Part shown: one piece after another, positions 48,119 to 59,425 of the stretch
Layout: every line of letters begins with the position of its first letter
Numbering within the stretch: position 1 is the stretch's first letter
DNA from: Ptychodera flava
Lineage: Eukaryota > Hemichordata > Enteropneusta > Ptychoderidae
Direction: 5' to 3'
Assembly (NCBI RefSeq): GCF_041260155.1
Contig: NC_091944.1
Location: 17,891,772-17,955,771, forward strand
Length of the DNA: 64,000 nucleotides
Translations under genes and position numbers: made by a program
The notes under the pieces: model-generated
What the model saw: only the letters and a program-made list of their open reading frames with translations
The model's database searches: none
What the model was told of the DNA's origin: nothing

Positions 48119-48119
48119 G

Positions 48120-49565
48120 TATACGTTTGTTTTAATATTTAACATTGGAGAAATTTAATGTATTTAACTTATAGACGATTTTTGGTGACTTTCATGAGTA
48201 AAGTATGAGTTTTTGTTTGATTATTTCTATTTTCTATCTCACTTTCTCTCTGGCTTTGTCGCTTTCTTCATGGCATTGATGTAACTTTGACAGTTTATAT
48301 GAACCCTAAACTGCCTTCAGATTTGTTCGTGTTTCTGATATAAACAAACATAAAAATCTCAATGTGTGAGATTTCTTGTCTCAGTTTTTGAGTTTTCTCG
48401 TCTCTCGTTTTGGAACGCCTTGTCAGATAAAAGTTTTTTTCTATATTTACTGTCTGTGAAATTTGTCTCTTGAGGGAAACTGTAGTTGTAGAATCGTAAG
48501 AAATCCTTAGAGCTTAGCGAAGACTGTTCGGATGTTTTAAATATTGTTATATTGAATCACTTTTGCGGTATCTGCCATCGGTCAAGTTTATTCAGCAGGA
48601 ATTTAGATGACATACCATCTCATGTTAAAGGATGGTAAACGAATTTCAAATTTAGCCACTCACGCTTGAAGGCCATTTTGAAAGTCGTGGCGACATTTCA
48701 CATAAGAAACTTCCAACTTGTTGTTTTGTTGATGGAACGGAAAGAATATCATCACGGTTCCATAGCATAGCTTCAATGAATGCTTATATTGTCCACAGTT
48801 TCGTTTGAACTCCACATCGATTTTCAGGCTTTAGATCCACCTTAAAAATTATTCATAAATGAATGTTTGACCTTTATTTTTAAACATTTAATAGCCATAT
48901 ACATATGGTCTCTTTGCAGGCTCTTTGCCTTCACAATCACACAAGTAACTTTCAATATAAAGTGATACATATTTTGACTATCTTCGTTATTATATGTCAT
49001 AGAGACCGCAAGAGAATTATGCATAAAATCAAGTGATATTTAATCATAAAAGTACGAGTAAACGAGACACTTTAAGTACACTAATCGACAGTTACGGAAA
49101 TTTAATCCGTTACCTTGTTTTTCTAGCCTTAAAGAAACAAAATTTTGGTGATGAGTTCAACATGGCGCACAAAGTCTTTGGCGCAACAAGATTTGCAAAC
49201 TTCATTTGAAAGTAGCGATAGCTATCCATGTGCTGAAGTATTTATTATCTTCACCTCGACTCTATAAAACACATTTCATACTTCTAACAGTAAGGGTAAC
49301 ATATAATTTAGACCATGAAGAGTATCTACAAGTGTATACAAATAAAAGTTTCATATTCGTTCAGTAATCGGAACTTTCAGCTAGCCATCACTGAAATCTA
49401 CTCTCCTTTACTACGACCAACCAATGTCTTTTTTCGAATAGCCGTTAGTCATTGAGTTAACAAACATTTCAAACCTCTTTCCATATTAGCTTGTTTTCAT
49501 CATGCAAAATTAAACAATTCATTCATTCAAGCTGTTACAAGATGTTTTTGACATTATTGTTCCAA
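48120..49565. other. 3' flank of the second subfamily B gene, non-coding
   Basis: Copy of 43240-44675. A handful of changes, clustered near 48345-48365. Confidence 0.6.
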
Positions 49566-50651
49566 CTACAATACCCTGTCAGTTTCTAGGGATGTATCCA
49601 TGCTGGTGGAAGGTAAACCGAGATTATTGTCAGACGTTCCTACTTCCATTCTTGTTGTTAGCGGCGTCACAGCGTTGGCGGGCAGCCTGATTGAGCAGCG
49701 GATAAGTTTGCCTGTCAACAGTTCCATGTATGCGTCTTTGAATTGTCTGTTGTTGACGCCGTATAGACAGGGATTCAACACTCCGCCGATGTGCTGCAGC
49801 GGGTAGGCACCGAGAAGGGCCTCGACAGGTGGTCTTCGGCCGAACAACTGGTAGATGTTGACGATTACCGCGAAGGGCAAGTAGCCGAGAAGGACCAGGC
49901 AAAAGACGCCGAATATCACCAGCGCCATGCGCACCTCTTGTGGAGTCGGCCCTGTTCTGACGGTTGTAATATGAGGCTCTGCGGCGGCATGGGTTCGTAG
50001 TCGGCGTCTGCTGTTGATCACGAATGCGATAATAGGGACGTACAGAACGCATACCATCGCTGTTGGGATGTATATGAAGAGAATGAAGAAGAAGTTGAAT
50101 TCGGGCTTACGACAGCGAAATGCCGAGGGAGCATACGACGAAAGAGAAGCATCCATATATATCCTGTACTGTGCCAATACGGGAGCGACCCAAACAAATG
50201 TGATAGCTATTGTCATGGTGAATTTGTTTGTTAATTGTTGATATCTCTTGTTATGAACGATGTAGATATACCGATTCATGGAAATGCACGCTGTGAGCCA
50301 GAGCGACGTGGCCACCAGGATCGGATGCAGTAGGTTGTGTATGAGACAGAAGGTGGCTCCAAAGCGCCAACTCCTATGGTAATAGGCATCAGTGGTCGGG
50401 AGGGAGACGAACAGTGCTGCAATAATATCTGTTATACTCAGATTGACCAGGAACACGTTCATCCAGGATCTTAGTTTCTTCTTGAAGGCGACAATCAGAA
50501 TGAACATAGCGTTCCCTACGATTGCTCCGACCGCCAAGAGGAGTTCTAGTGTACCGCACAGATATGTTAGCCAAGATGGCGGCAAATCATCGGCAGGCAT
50601 AGCGTTGTCTGCGTTGTGTTCGTCAACGACAGTAGAATTTGTGCGATTCAT
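49566..50651 (-). CDS. Rhodopsin-like (class A) GPCR, subfamily B, gene 8
   Basis: Intact 361-residue sister of gene 7. All family motifs are unchanged (C102, NRY, W in TM4, GYLP, NPCLY). The first two thirds (MNRTN to the start of ICL3) look base-identical to gene 7. All differences fall in the last third: Q to H and S to I in ICL3 (PHITT), M to Q before TM7 NP (YPLQHIGG), and D to E, I to L and A to V in the tail. An extra in-frame ATG seven codons upstream (MAEQRKT) is not shared with gene 7. TATA-like box at 50718-50726. Confidence 0.93.
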   Translation of the reverse strand: MNRTNSTVVDEHNADNAMPADDLPPSWLTYLCGTLELLLAVGAIVGNAMFILIVAFKKKLRSWMNVFLVNLSITDIIAALFVSLPTTDAYYHRSWRFGATFCLIHNLLHPILVATSLWLTACISMNRYIYIVHNKRYQQLTNKFTMTIAITFVWVAPVLAQYRIYMDASLSSYAPSAFRCRKPEFNFFFILFIYIPTAMVCVLYVPIIAFVINSRRRLRTHAAAEPHITTVRTGPTPQEVRMALVIFGVFCLVLLGYLPFAVIVNIYQLFGRRPPVEALLGAYPLQHIGGVLNPCLYGVNNRQFKDAYMELLTGKLIRCSIRLPANAVTPLTTRMEVGTSDNNLGLPSTSMDTSLETDRVL

Positions 50652-50717
50652 CGTTTTTCGCTGTTCCGCCACTTTGTCACGTTAACAAGCTTTGATATCA
50701 AAAATCACACAAGTTAA

Positions 50718-50726
50718 CTTATATAG
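50718..50726 (-). promoter_or_regulatory. TATA-like box of gene 8
   Basis: Same CTATATAAG as upstream of gene 7, 67 bp before the ATG. Confidence 0.5.
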
Positions 50727-51599
50727 CTGATTCTAAGCCTCTTTCAAAATTCGTGGAAGTTGTTGCCTGTGGACATATTTTAAAATCTATCAAATGTAGT
50801 TATTTACCGTAGTAGTTTTTTGCTTCTGGAAAATGGACTATTACGATTGTGTGTCGGTGGAGTAATTGTGAGATCATCATGGATAATAAATGATCTCAGG
50901 AAGCCAGAATCAGTTTTTTTGATCGACGATTGCGAAGTGTTCGTCACCATGTCGGGGCGAGCATCACTGTTTTTCGTGATAAAACGGTCTTTCGTTCACT
51001 TTCTAATTATTGATGGAATTTCATTTCTATTTTTGATTTCTTCCAGTGCGTAAATCATCGTAGGCAGTCACTCAAAGCCAAAATCGTTTCAGCTTTGCAT
51101 GTCGATATTTTAAACATTCAATGTGAACATATCTCGAATGATACAAAATTATAAGGGACTGAACAGAAATTACAGGGGGGGGGGGCAGTACAGTGTTTTT
51201 CAAATAATGCTGCACGAAATACAGTGACTGTTCAAAACTGCCTGTAAAAGTGTCCATAACCAATTTTCATGAACAAAAATCCGTGACCTCCGGCGTATCA
51301 AAGTCTATATCAATAATATCCTAATTGACATATGGTTTCTCGTTTAGCTTTCGACCTTTGACATGATACTTTTAACCTTTACAATAATCACTTTTATGCA
51401 ATGACAAGGAGATCACATTTCACGATAATAATAATTTATTCTATCAACTGCTTGATGTACTATCCAATATTGAAAGGAACAATGGCTGTCATGCTTATCG
51501 TCTTTTATAGTTTGGCTTGCAGAGTGGACTGTTGTTTGTCAAGGAACTTATTACAGCCTTAAAGTCAATATTTAACAAATCTACATATAAAGGAACATA

Positions 51600-52130
51600 T
51601 ATAGCACATGTAGCAAGTTTTTCAGGGAAATTATTCTTCATAGTTTACCCCGCGACTACCATGCGACGTGAATTGATATTTTGGGTGGTATTTTCAAACA
51701 CCCTATCCTAATCGACAACACTTATATCTATTGTCAAACAGATATAAATACACAGATTTAGCTAAATTTGTATCGCAAAACAATTCTTCATAGTTTTCTC
51801 ATAGATCGCCATATATGAATGAGTCAACATTTTCAGTGAAATACCAAAGTCAAATTTCGTGTACACATAACCACTAGATTCTAATAAAGTACATTTATAT
51901 CAATTGTCAAGCATCTAGAAATGTACAGATATTGTTATTTTTGAATTGGAAAAATTTGATCTTAGTTTTCCCATAGACGGCCATGTATAGTGAATCAATA
52001 TTTACAGTGAGATTCCAATATCAAATTTATGTACACACATGAACTTTTTACCTTCTACTTCCAGTACAACGCATATTTGTATATTATCAAATATATATAT
52101 TTACAGATATAACATGTTTTGTAGGGTAAA
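51600..52130. repeat. Tandem repeat of about 150-180 bp, three diverged copies
   Basis: Copies begin near 51627, 51782 and 51955. Each runs '(c/g)ttcatagttttc', 'ccat(g/a)', 'gt(c/g)aacatttt', then 'cacttatat...attgtcaa' and 'cagat'. Only the first two exist in the other duplicate (46700-47013). Confidence 0.6.
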
Positions 52131-52548
52131 ATTGTTTTGAAAGTTGAGTCCGAAGATACCACAAATACACATTCTCAACATCTAAACACAGAAAGAACTC
52201 TCAAAATGCATATGGACCTATAGGGACAACAACACAAAATACAGCATCGCATGCATGGTCTATCGTTGACAGATCCCAGCCTTACTCAACCAAAACAAAG
52301 CGCTGCAACCTCTGCACCACAGAGAAATTGCATGTTATCTACTCAAAGAAGTCAACACTCCTAAACATACGCGCAGAATTTCTGTCTTAAGGTAGTATGC
52401 AGACACAGAAGCAAATTCCTCCTTGAAAGCACATGGCATACACAACGGCCCCTATGTATACGTAACAACACACGTGCCAATGTCACTCCTGATGGTTGCC
52501 CAAGCGCATGAAACAGACTGCAGAGTAATCACAAAAAGTTGCACGCTT
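52131..52548. other. Non-coding stretch
   Basis: No gene or repeat family recognised. Confidence 0.4.
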
Positions 52549-52561
52549 AAATATATATATA

Positions 52562-52632
<71 letters not shown>

Positions 52633-52654
52633 TAGATAGATAGATAGATAGATA
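52549..52654. repeat. (TA)n followed by (GATA)n
   Basis: About 80 bp of TA repeats, then six GATA units (52631-52654). Confidence 0.97.
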
Positions 52655-52769
52655 CAGAGATAATCAATGCAGATAAGTCCAACCTTTTAAACAAGTGTTT
52701 TGAGTTGGTTTCAGTGCCGACACGAAAAAAAAATTTACTTGTCAAATTTCCATCCAACCCGCCACAACA

Positions 52770-53097
52770 AATAATAATAATAATAATACTACTTTATTTC
52801 AGGATGAAAAGCGAAACACTAACTTGTGTAAGCTAGCCCATACATCAAAAACAGAAAGAACATAAAATACAAAAACAGAGACAGAAAATGATTAAAAGTA
52901 CAGAAAATTTCTTTACGTTAAAATATCCTTTGGATGCAAAGCGCATTTTCGATATTATTTAAACGTTCATGAAAATTATACATTGCTTTGCGTCTCAAGG
53001 CCTCAAAAGTAGGAATTGTATGTGAAACAAGCATAACACTCGCGCTGCAGTCGCCAGCATACCCAATCAAAATTCTGAAGGAATTGTTATGGTTTTA
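52770..53097 (-). mobile_element. LINE 3' end, 5'-truncated
   Basis: The minus strand encodes NNSFRILIGYAGDCSASVM, then PTFEALRRKAMYNFHERL and a stop. This is the typical C-terminus of CR1/L2/Jockey-like ORF2 proteins (NNAFR-LxG-P-xCSAS-M ... PTFxALLRKxxYxFxxRL). It is followed by a short 3' UTR ending in 'cctgaaataaagtagtatt' and an (ATT)n tail, at 52771-52790 on the plus strand. No reverse-transcriptase core is present, as expected for a truncated insertion. Confidence 0.75.
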
Positions 53098-53125
53098 ACA
53101 AACTTGATACTTATATGTAAGCACT

Positions 53126-53290
53126 CGCAACAAATTTCAGACAATGGAATCTACCTGTATGGTCGCGTGAAAGCGTGAAAATCTAGTGGTAGGCACCAGA
53201 CATACTTTAGGTTTTCTAATCTTTATTGTAACATTGCTCTGCAATTATGCATCGAGTACTCTGCCCCTCTGAGAAGGTACAAACAAGTTT
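53126..53290. repeat. Interspersed repeat, partner of 2884-3044
   Basis: Same orientation and block order as the copy at the left edge of the array, about 70 percent identical. Family unknown. Confidence 0.6.
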
Positions 53291-53774
53291 CGACCGGGAA
53301 GCCATCACTTGGACCATATCGGCTGCATCTACCTTTCCTACAGTTTCGCAAAATATGGTTACCATCCCACAAAAGCATACGTGAACTTTCATGCCCCTTC
53401 AGAAATACTTGGGCGAAAAGTGGTGTTCCCGCTGTTATTTCTGTCCATTCCTAAATTTCGTCGATACGAGGTGTAAGTTTTTAAAAGTATCTTGTAAATA
53501 AACGTCTCGTCGGGTGAATCCATTATGATATGACGATTATTTTACGTTTCCGTTTCGTTGTCGCGTGATGCATAAGATGTTTCGCTTCTAATTATGTTCG
53601 TCATCAGTCCGGCCGGTATGTATGTATTTAGTTCACTTATTTTCTGTAAGGAACCTCAATAATCTATCTGATTCCCCGTTCTTGGACAGACGGTAACTAA
53701 CAAATAATCTGCATGTGTTTCTCAACTCAACAACCCCGTTACGTATTCACAGTGCTGGCTATTAAATACAGTAA
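53291..53774. other. Non-coding stretch
   Basis: Nothing recognised. Confidence 0.4.
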
Positions 53775-53860
53775 ATTTTCGATCGGTTTCGAACTCACAA
53801 CGTACGGCACTCAGTCACATAGCGAAGACATCACAGTCAAAACCGCTCGGCCAAATCCCA
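53775..53860 (-). mobile_element. tRNA-derived SINE-like copy, diverged
   Basis: The minus strand has box A TGGCCGAGCGG and box B GAGTTCGAAACC, with TGCCGTACGTTGTG before box B and CGATCGAAAA after it. The same order occurs in the 92-bp insertions at 22021 and 28345. It is an independent, older member of that family outside the array. Confidence 0.65.
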
Positions 53861-56209
53861 ACCCTTAAAAAAAGTGGTTCAATAACCGAGCTAAGTTGTT
53901 ACAATTTCTCTGACTGCGACCTCTCCACACGCTGTAGAGTTCATGAAGCACTCGCACTCACATACTCGCTATCACACATCACATACAAACTTTATCAGAA
54001 CTGACCCATTGAAGTATCTGGCATTCACTACTTTATACCAATCTGTAGGCTACATGTGAATATTTCTCCTGATGTTTCCGTGATTATTGGCCAAAACAGT
54101 TCTGTTTCTCATCCTAAATCTCTTACATAAAGTGACGCAAAGATGTTTTTATTCATTTCACTACTGACGGGAAAAAATCACGAGAAGGGAAAGAAAGAAA
54201 TATTTACATGCATTAATTCTTACACAGCAAAATATTTTCACGGTTCAGAACTGCTCAATATGTTCGTAGAATCGTATGATCCGACCGGCGTTATTTATTA
54301 TGATTACTGTCATGCGTTCAAGAAAACGTGAGCAAGGCCCTGACACGGCTCGAAAAGATTGACACGCCAGGGTGGGAAGCGAAGCAACTGCTGTTTTGGC
54401 CCATATCACAGTACAATAAATTACCCACAATGCTGTTCGATTTGTACCAACGACGTTAGTTTTCTTATAACTTTTTCAGTTCTGTATAAAAGCAATAATG
54501 TGAAGTCTCACAATAATTGATTAATTATATTTATTAAAAGTACGTTGAAATATTGTAGTATAAATTTCAAAGAAACCATTAAATAACCATAAAAGTCACA
54601 TTCTTCAGGTACTACAAATGTCACAGTTTTGGGAAGCAAGTTATGACCAACTGAAGTGGTCATTCTCTGAAATAGTTAGCATGTAAATTTCTTTTGTCTT
54701 TTCTATTTGGAAAAATCAATATCCTTTTGTTTCATAAAACAGGTGCAACTAGTCTCCCTACTTTCCATCACTTTATTCTGTATGGCTGAGGACACAATCA
54801 GTGGAAAATTTACAAAATCCTTTCTCATGGTAGACTTTCACAGGGGAATCTACGTTGGTACAAATCATGATGTATTGTGGGAAATCTCTAGTACTGTGCC
54901 ATATGTGGAAGCTTACAAATGAAGGTCTTAGGAAAAGATAGAATGTTAACTCTTTTAATCTCACCGGTGTTTGGAATCACAGCTCGTATTTGCATGTATT
55001 CTTTTCCTAAATAATGGCACGATCAAATCACATCTAGAATGGTCCTTTAAGCTACCACTTACTACCTGCAATGACGTCAGGAAGTGAACGTGTTTGCCCT
55101 GCAACCACTTCATCGAAAAACGCGTACGCTGACGAATTCGTATTCACCTTCTAAAATGCCTAAGGGCATTCTACGGCTGACCATCGGTAAAGACGGGGAA
55201 AATTCACCACTGCCGAGAGTTACAGGCATGTCCGCCTCGAAGCCACGGAGGAAAGATGTTTAAGACTGGAGTGTTTATTTCTTTCAATCGTCCTAAACGC
55301 CATTGGCAATAGTTTCTCGCATCTATCCGCTGAAAAGAAACTCACAAAAATCGAGTAAAAATTTTATGTCTTATCAAACGAAATTAATCCGTACATCAAA
55401 GAGAGTCGGCGAGATTTAAAAAAAATACCTCCGTATTATAATGAGAATATTCCAGCAATAATTTCGACAAATACTCTTTCGAATCTCGTTTCGCTGTAAC
55501 TTGCTGGCATTGTAGTGCCGCAGTTTGCATCAAAAGCATATCATTAAACTGAAGGCCACTCACAAGAACGACTGAAGATCCCAGCTATTTCGTTATTATG
55601 GCTTGATCAGAGCGACATGAATCTTTGGAGGACGATGTCAAGCTGGTCATTCATCTCTTCACTGCAATCGGACCTACAGTTCGAAAGAAACTTTGAACGA
55701 ACACGAGATGGAGAGTATCTACCTCTTGATGAGGCGTACGGTTTTTGACGGTGTTGAATATTTTTCCTGGCCGGTGTGCTGAGAAACACTACTTGAAATA
55801 TTTAGTTTTAGACAAACCAACACACTTTCCAAACATTTTAACTTCAATGGAATATTGTTTTCTCGGATTGAGGGTGCAAAAACGTGTTTGACGTGTATTT
55901 CACATACCATCCGCTTATCCACACGCTAACTATCGACATTGTCACAGATCAACGTACATTATGTGTCACACCATACGTCTCGTCTGTTTTAAAACCTATG
56001 TGAGCATGTTTCCAAATACTCGGCGATAAATCTGAAAATCTCTTCACTCCTTTCATAGTTAAGCTTAAAATACACAAGAAAGCTACAGGTATCTGTGAAT
56101 ATATGTATTGCGATATATTACTTAGAAATATCACAATCCGTAAGTTTGTAGAAATGTTTTCTTCTGCTGGAGAATAGTCTCAAAATTCGATACAGTTTTG
56201 TCAACAACG
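53861..56209. other. Non-coding stretch, no gene recognised
   Basis: Short open frames only, none with a domain. A 71-codon frame at 54707-54922 follows a 'cataaaacag' splice-acceptor-like site, but nothing supports an exon. A perfect CRE-type TGACGTCA lies near 55073. Confidence 0.4.
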
Positions 56210-56239
56210 AATGTCTGATGAAATCTTAAGTAAAATATT

Positions 56240-56321
56240 TATGTATGTAAGTCTGTCTGTCAGTATGTATGTATGTATGCATGCATGCATGCATGTATGC
56301 ATGCATGCATGCAAGCAAGCC

Positions 56322-56360
<39 letters not shown>

Positions 56361-56476
56361 ATGTATGTATGTATGTATGTATGTATGTATGTATGTATGT
56401 ATGTATGTATGTATGTATGTATGTATGTATGTATGTATGTATGTATGTATGTATGTATGTATCTATTTATCTATGT
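56240..56476. repeat. Composite microsatellite (ATGT)/(ATGC)/(CTGT)/(ATGT)
   Basis: Blocks in order: CTGT, ATGT, ATGC, CTGT (56321-56359), then about 26 ATGT units. Open frames across it are artefacts. Confidence 0.97.
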
Positions 56477-58429
56477 ATGTAATTAACGCATTGTTCCTGT
56501 TTCCCATCGTTAAAAGTCTGGTATGCTTTCTCTTACTATGACCAACCTTTTACTTCGGTATGTTTCCAAGCTACGTTCTCGGCGTTGCTATACGCTCATC
56601 TCATTGAAGTATTCTAACAGCTAGGCTACTATGAAAAATGTATGCCGAAAATGGAAGTAAATAATTAGACATCAAACGATCTTCTTGTTTTGGAGATAAA
56701 CTTTGCAAGCACCATCACGTTTCCACATACATACATAATTCTGATGATGTAGAGTTCTTTGTTGTATAGATGCCAACACCTGAATGTGTGAGACTAATCG
56801 AGTACTCTTCACGATGGGCATGCTGCCAGGATGGTTCTTTGTAAAATTTAAGAGTTAAAAGCCAGTAGAATAAGTTGCTTAGTTCATGCAATAGATGCAT
56901 TTGGTCAAACCACAAACCGCTTTCCTTTCTCTATGTAAAAGTCTTCATTCCGATCTTTTGGGTGGTACCTATGATGTTGAGCAGATTAATAATGGACAGA
57001 CCAATGTTGCTATATGATGTATTTAATCTGACGATGTCATTAAAGATCGTGTACTCCACTCTGAACAACAACAAAAAATAAAAAATAACCTTTGGGAACT
57101 TAAGAATGAATTAAAAGATTGTCAAGCAGGCTGTCAATACGAGAGAGAAGAATATGATATATTGTTCATGAGACTTCGACTTAAAATCTGAATTTCAGAT
57201 GATATGGGCCTCAAAAGTGAAAGACTTAAACTTTTGCTCAAACTTTCCTCATTGAATCTTTCAACCATTCTCTGTCAAAATCAAGAATAAAAATCGGGGG
57301 CCATCGAGCAAGTTCTGGGACAAGGGAAGTAATTTACCAAAGATTTGCCGATATTTGAATTTCAAAATGGCCGCCATCCCCGTGTTAGCTCCATGGAGAA
57401 AAATACAACTTTCGATTTTTAAAAAACTAAGACGGTAAAAGATATTCTTTCACCAAGAACTTTAAAATAACCCCCACAAGTGGTAGATCAGAATAGAATT
57501 GATAAAAATTGAAAGCTCGAATATCTATCCCCGAGGCACCTTCTATCTTCACAAAATACTGCTCTGTTTTACAACATTTGTGACCACGCATTTAAACAAG
57601 CATCATACTCCAAAACTATCTATTCGGTGAAAGAGCAAATAATTCCCGATTTTGCATTAACATGCTCGACGTTTAATGAAATTTGTCATATCTATGATTG
57701 CATAGTTTTACAACGAATGTTTTTTCTCATCACTAAGGTGGTACACACCTCGAAACGTAAAACTAAAAACCTTTGCTAAATCTTTCCTCAAGGAAACTAA
57801 ACAAGTATATTTGAAATCAAAAATGAACATTAAGCGTCATCGTTTAAATTTTGATGTCAGAGAAACAAACTGGCCAAGCGACATTTAAAATTCGAATCCC
57901 TATTTTTAATTCTATAGAGAAGAACTAAAATTTAGAATCTGATTCTTACAAGAACAAGAAAACGAAATTTACTCCATAAGCTTCGAGATGAGCACCACAC
58001 TAGCAAAACATTGTGAAAATCATGCAGTAACTACATTTCCCCCCCCAGCCCGATCTACCTACGCTGCAACAATTTTTGCGCGCTCTGCATGGGTGAATAA
58101 AATCTTTATACTGGTGAATATTCGACACGGTGAGGATTCCCAGGTTGATCGGATATCTGGTTGATCAAACAGTAGCAACTTGTCACAGAGATGGGATGCG
58201 TATTCGTTAATCTGACAACACAGGAAAATACACTGATTCTGAATTACATTTTGTTTGAAATTCGTTCTACGGTTCGGTCAGTGAGCTATAGAAAGCTTTA
58301 CGGTTAGCTAGACCTTGGTTATTTAGAACTGAACGGACACCGCTTACGTTGTACCGGTGTCAATGTTTGTACGTATGTATGTACGTTTGTGTGAACTCAG
58401 TATTCAGTAGAATACTCAGTAAACTCTAC

Positions 58430-58430
<1 letters not shown>
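56477..58430. other. Non-coding stretch with faint repeats
   Basis: Two loosely similar segments start near 57216 and 57760 (aaac(t/c)tttgct(c/a)aa...tttcctca). A 'tttcaaaatggccgcc' motif is at 57360. Possibly old mobile-element sequence; family not recognised. Confidence 0.35.

Positions 58431-58431
<1 letters not shown>

Positions 58432-58500
<69 letters not shown>
58432..58500. repeat. (GA)n microsatellite
   Basis: About 34 GA units without interruption. Confidence 0.97.
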
Positions 58501-58504
<4 letters not shown>

Positions 58505-59417
58505 TGTAGTCGTGAGCATAACTGTGACAGTATTTTCCGCCAGCTTTTCTTACCATGTGTCATTAAAAATGAATAGTACCATAGTACTTATGCATACATT
58601 GTGATAAAAGTTGGTCATAAAAATAAAACAACAAATGTATTGATTCAGAGCGATCATGAAGAACACAGAGAATTTACATCTAAATAAACAATGAACCCTA
58701 ATTTGTTATCACTTCTCCGGCCTTCGATTGCATTTTTTATACTATTTCTTGCCTATTAATATTGGAAATGCCTGCATGTGCAAGGATTTTGATAACGTCA
58801 CCGAGGATACGTTTTAATGAGATTTTCCTGCGAGCATTTTAGGTGAATAATAAAGATTTGATGAGTGTATCATTACCTGTGCTAACTTATTTCCGGCGTC
58901 TTCAAGTATTGAGAGGTGCCGTGAAAGAAGCTTAATTAATTGATACTCAATTGCCTCAGTTGGCTCTAAGGGTATCCCGCTATCGTCAATCTCTGTAGTC
59001 TTGTAAAGACAAGGGAAGGTTTAGCTCTTGTGAATAAAGCCAAATTATCAGCAGACTCACAGCAGAAGGCCTTTAAACAGCCAGAGCAGGCTCAGTAGAT
59101 AAAGCGAAAATGTTCAAGGAAAAACGATTAATTAATTCATCAACTATTTGTTGATTAAATCAGTAGTCTCTTAATTGTTTAGTAAATTAAATGTAGATTA
59201 ATTAACTGTTTAATTAATTAGTCTGTTCATTATTGAATGAATGGTCGAATGAATGCATTATTCAATTTATTCGTTTAACAAATTAATGATAATTTAATTA
59301 ATTATTAATTAATTCATTTATCAACTGATCGAGTTACACTTTCTTGTGAAAGTTTTTATTTATGTTTCTTGTTTTTAAGGAACCATATGAAGGCACTTTA
59401 TCACACTTTTCTCCGGC
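58501..59417. other. Non-coding stretch with TTAATTAA-rich segment
   Basis: 59127-59325 is dense in TTAATTAA/ATTAATTAAT, self-complementary AT sequence. No gene. Confidence 0.5.
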
Positions 59418-59425
59418 GCTACAAT

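Larger units (their letters stand above)
47015..51935. repeat. 4.9-kb tandem duplication, copy 2
   Basis: Partner of 42130-47013. Differences are scattered substitutions and small indels, plus a 50-bp block near 51547-51597 present only here. The junction at 47013-47015 shows at most one or two bases of overlap, so it is not homology-driven at the base level. The (CTGT)n block at 47060-47225 is four or so units different from copy 1. Confidence 0.93.

Noticed and set aside
54707-54922. Possible exon after a splice-acceptor-like site
   Set aside because: No recognisable domain, no partner exons and no donor site that fits.
56240-56476. CRISPR-like or minisatellite array
   Set aside because: Plain tetranucleotide microsatellites without spacers.
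59127-59325. TTAATTAA-rich segment as an origin or matrix attachment site
   Set aside because: AT-rich self-complementary sequence alone does not support either call.
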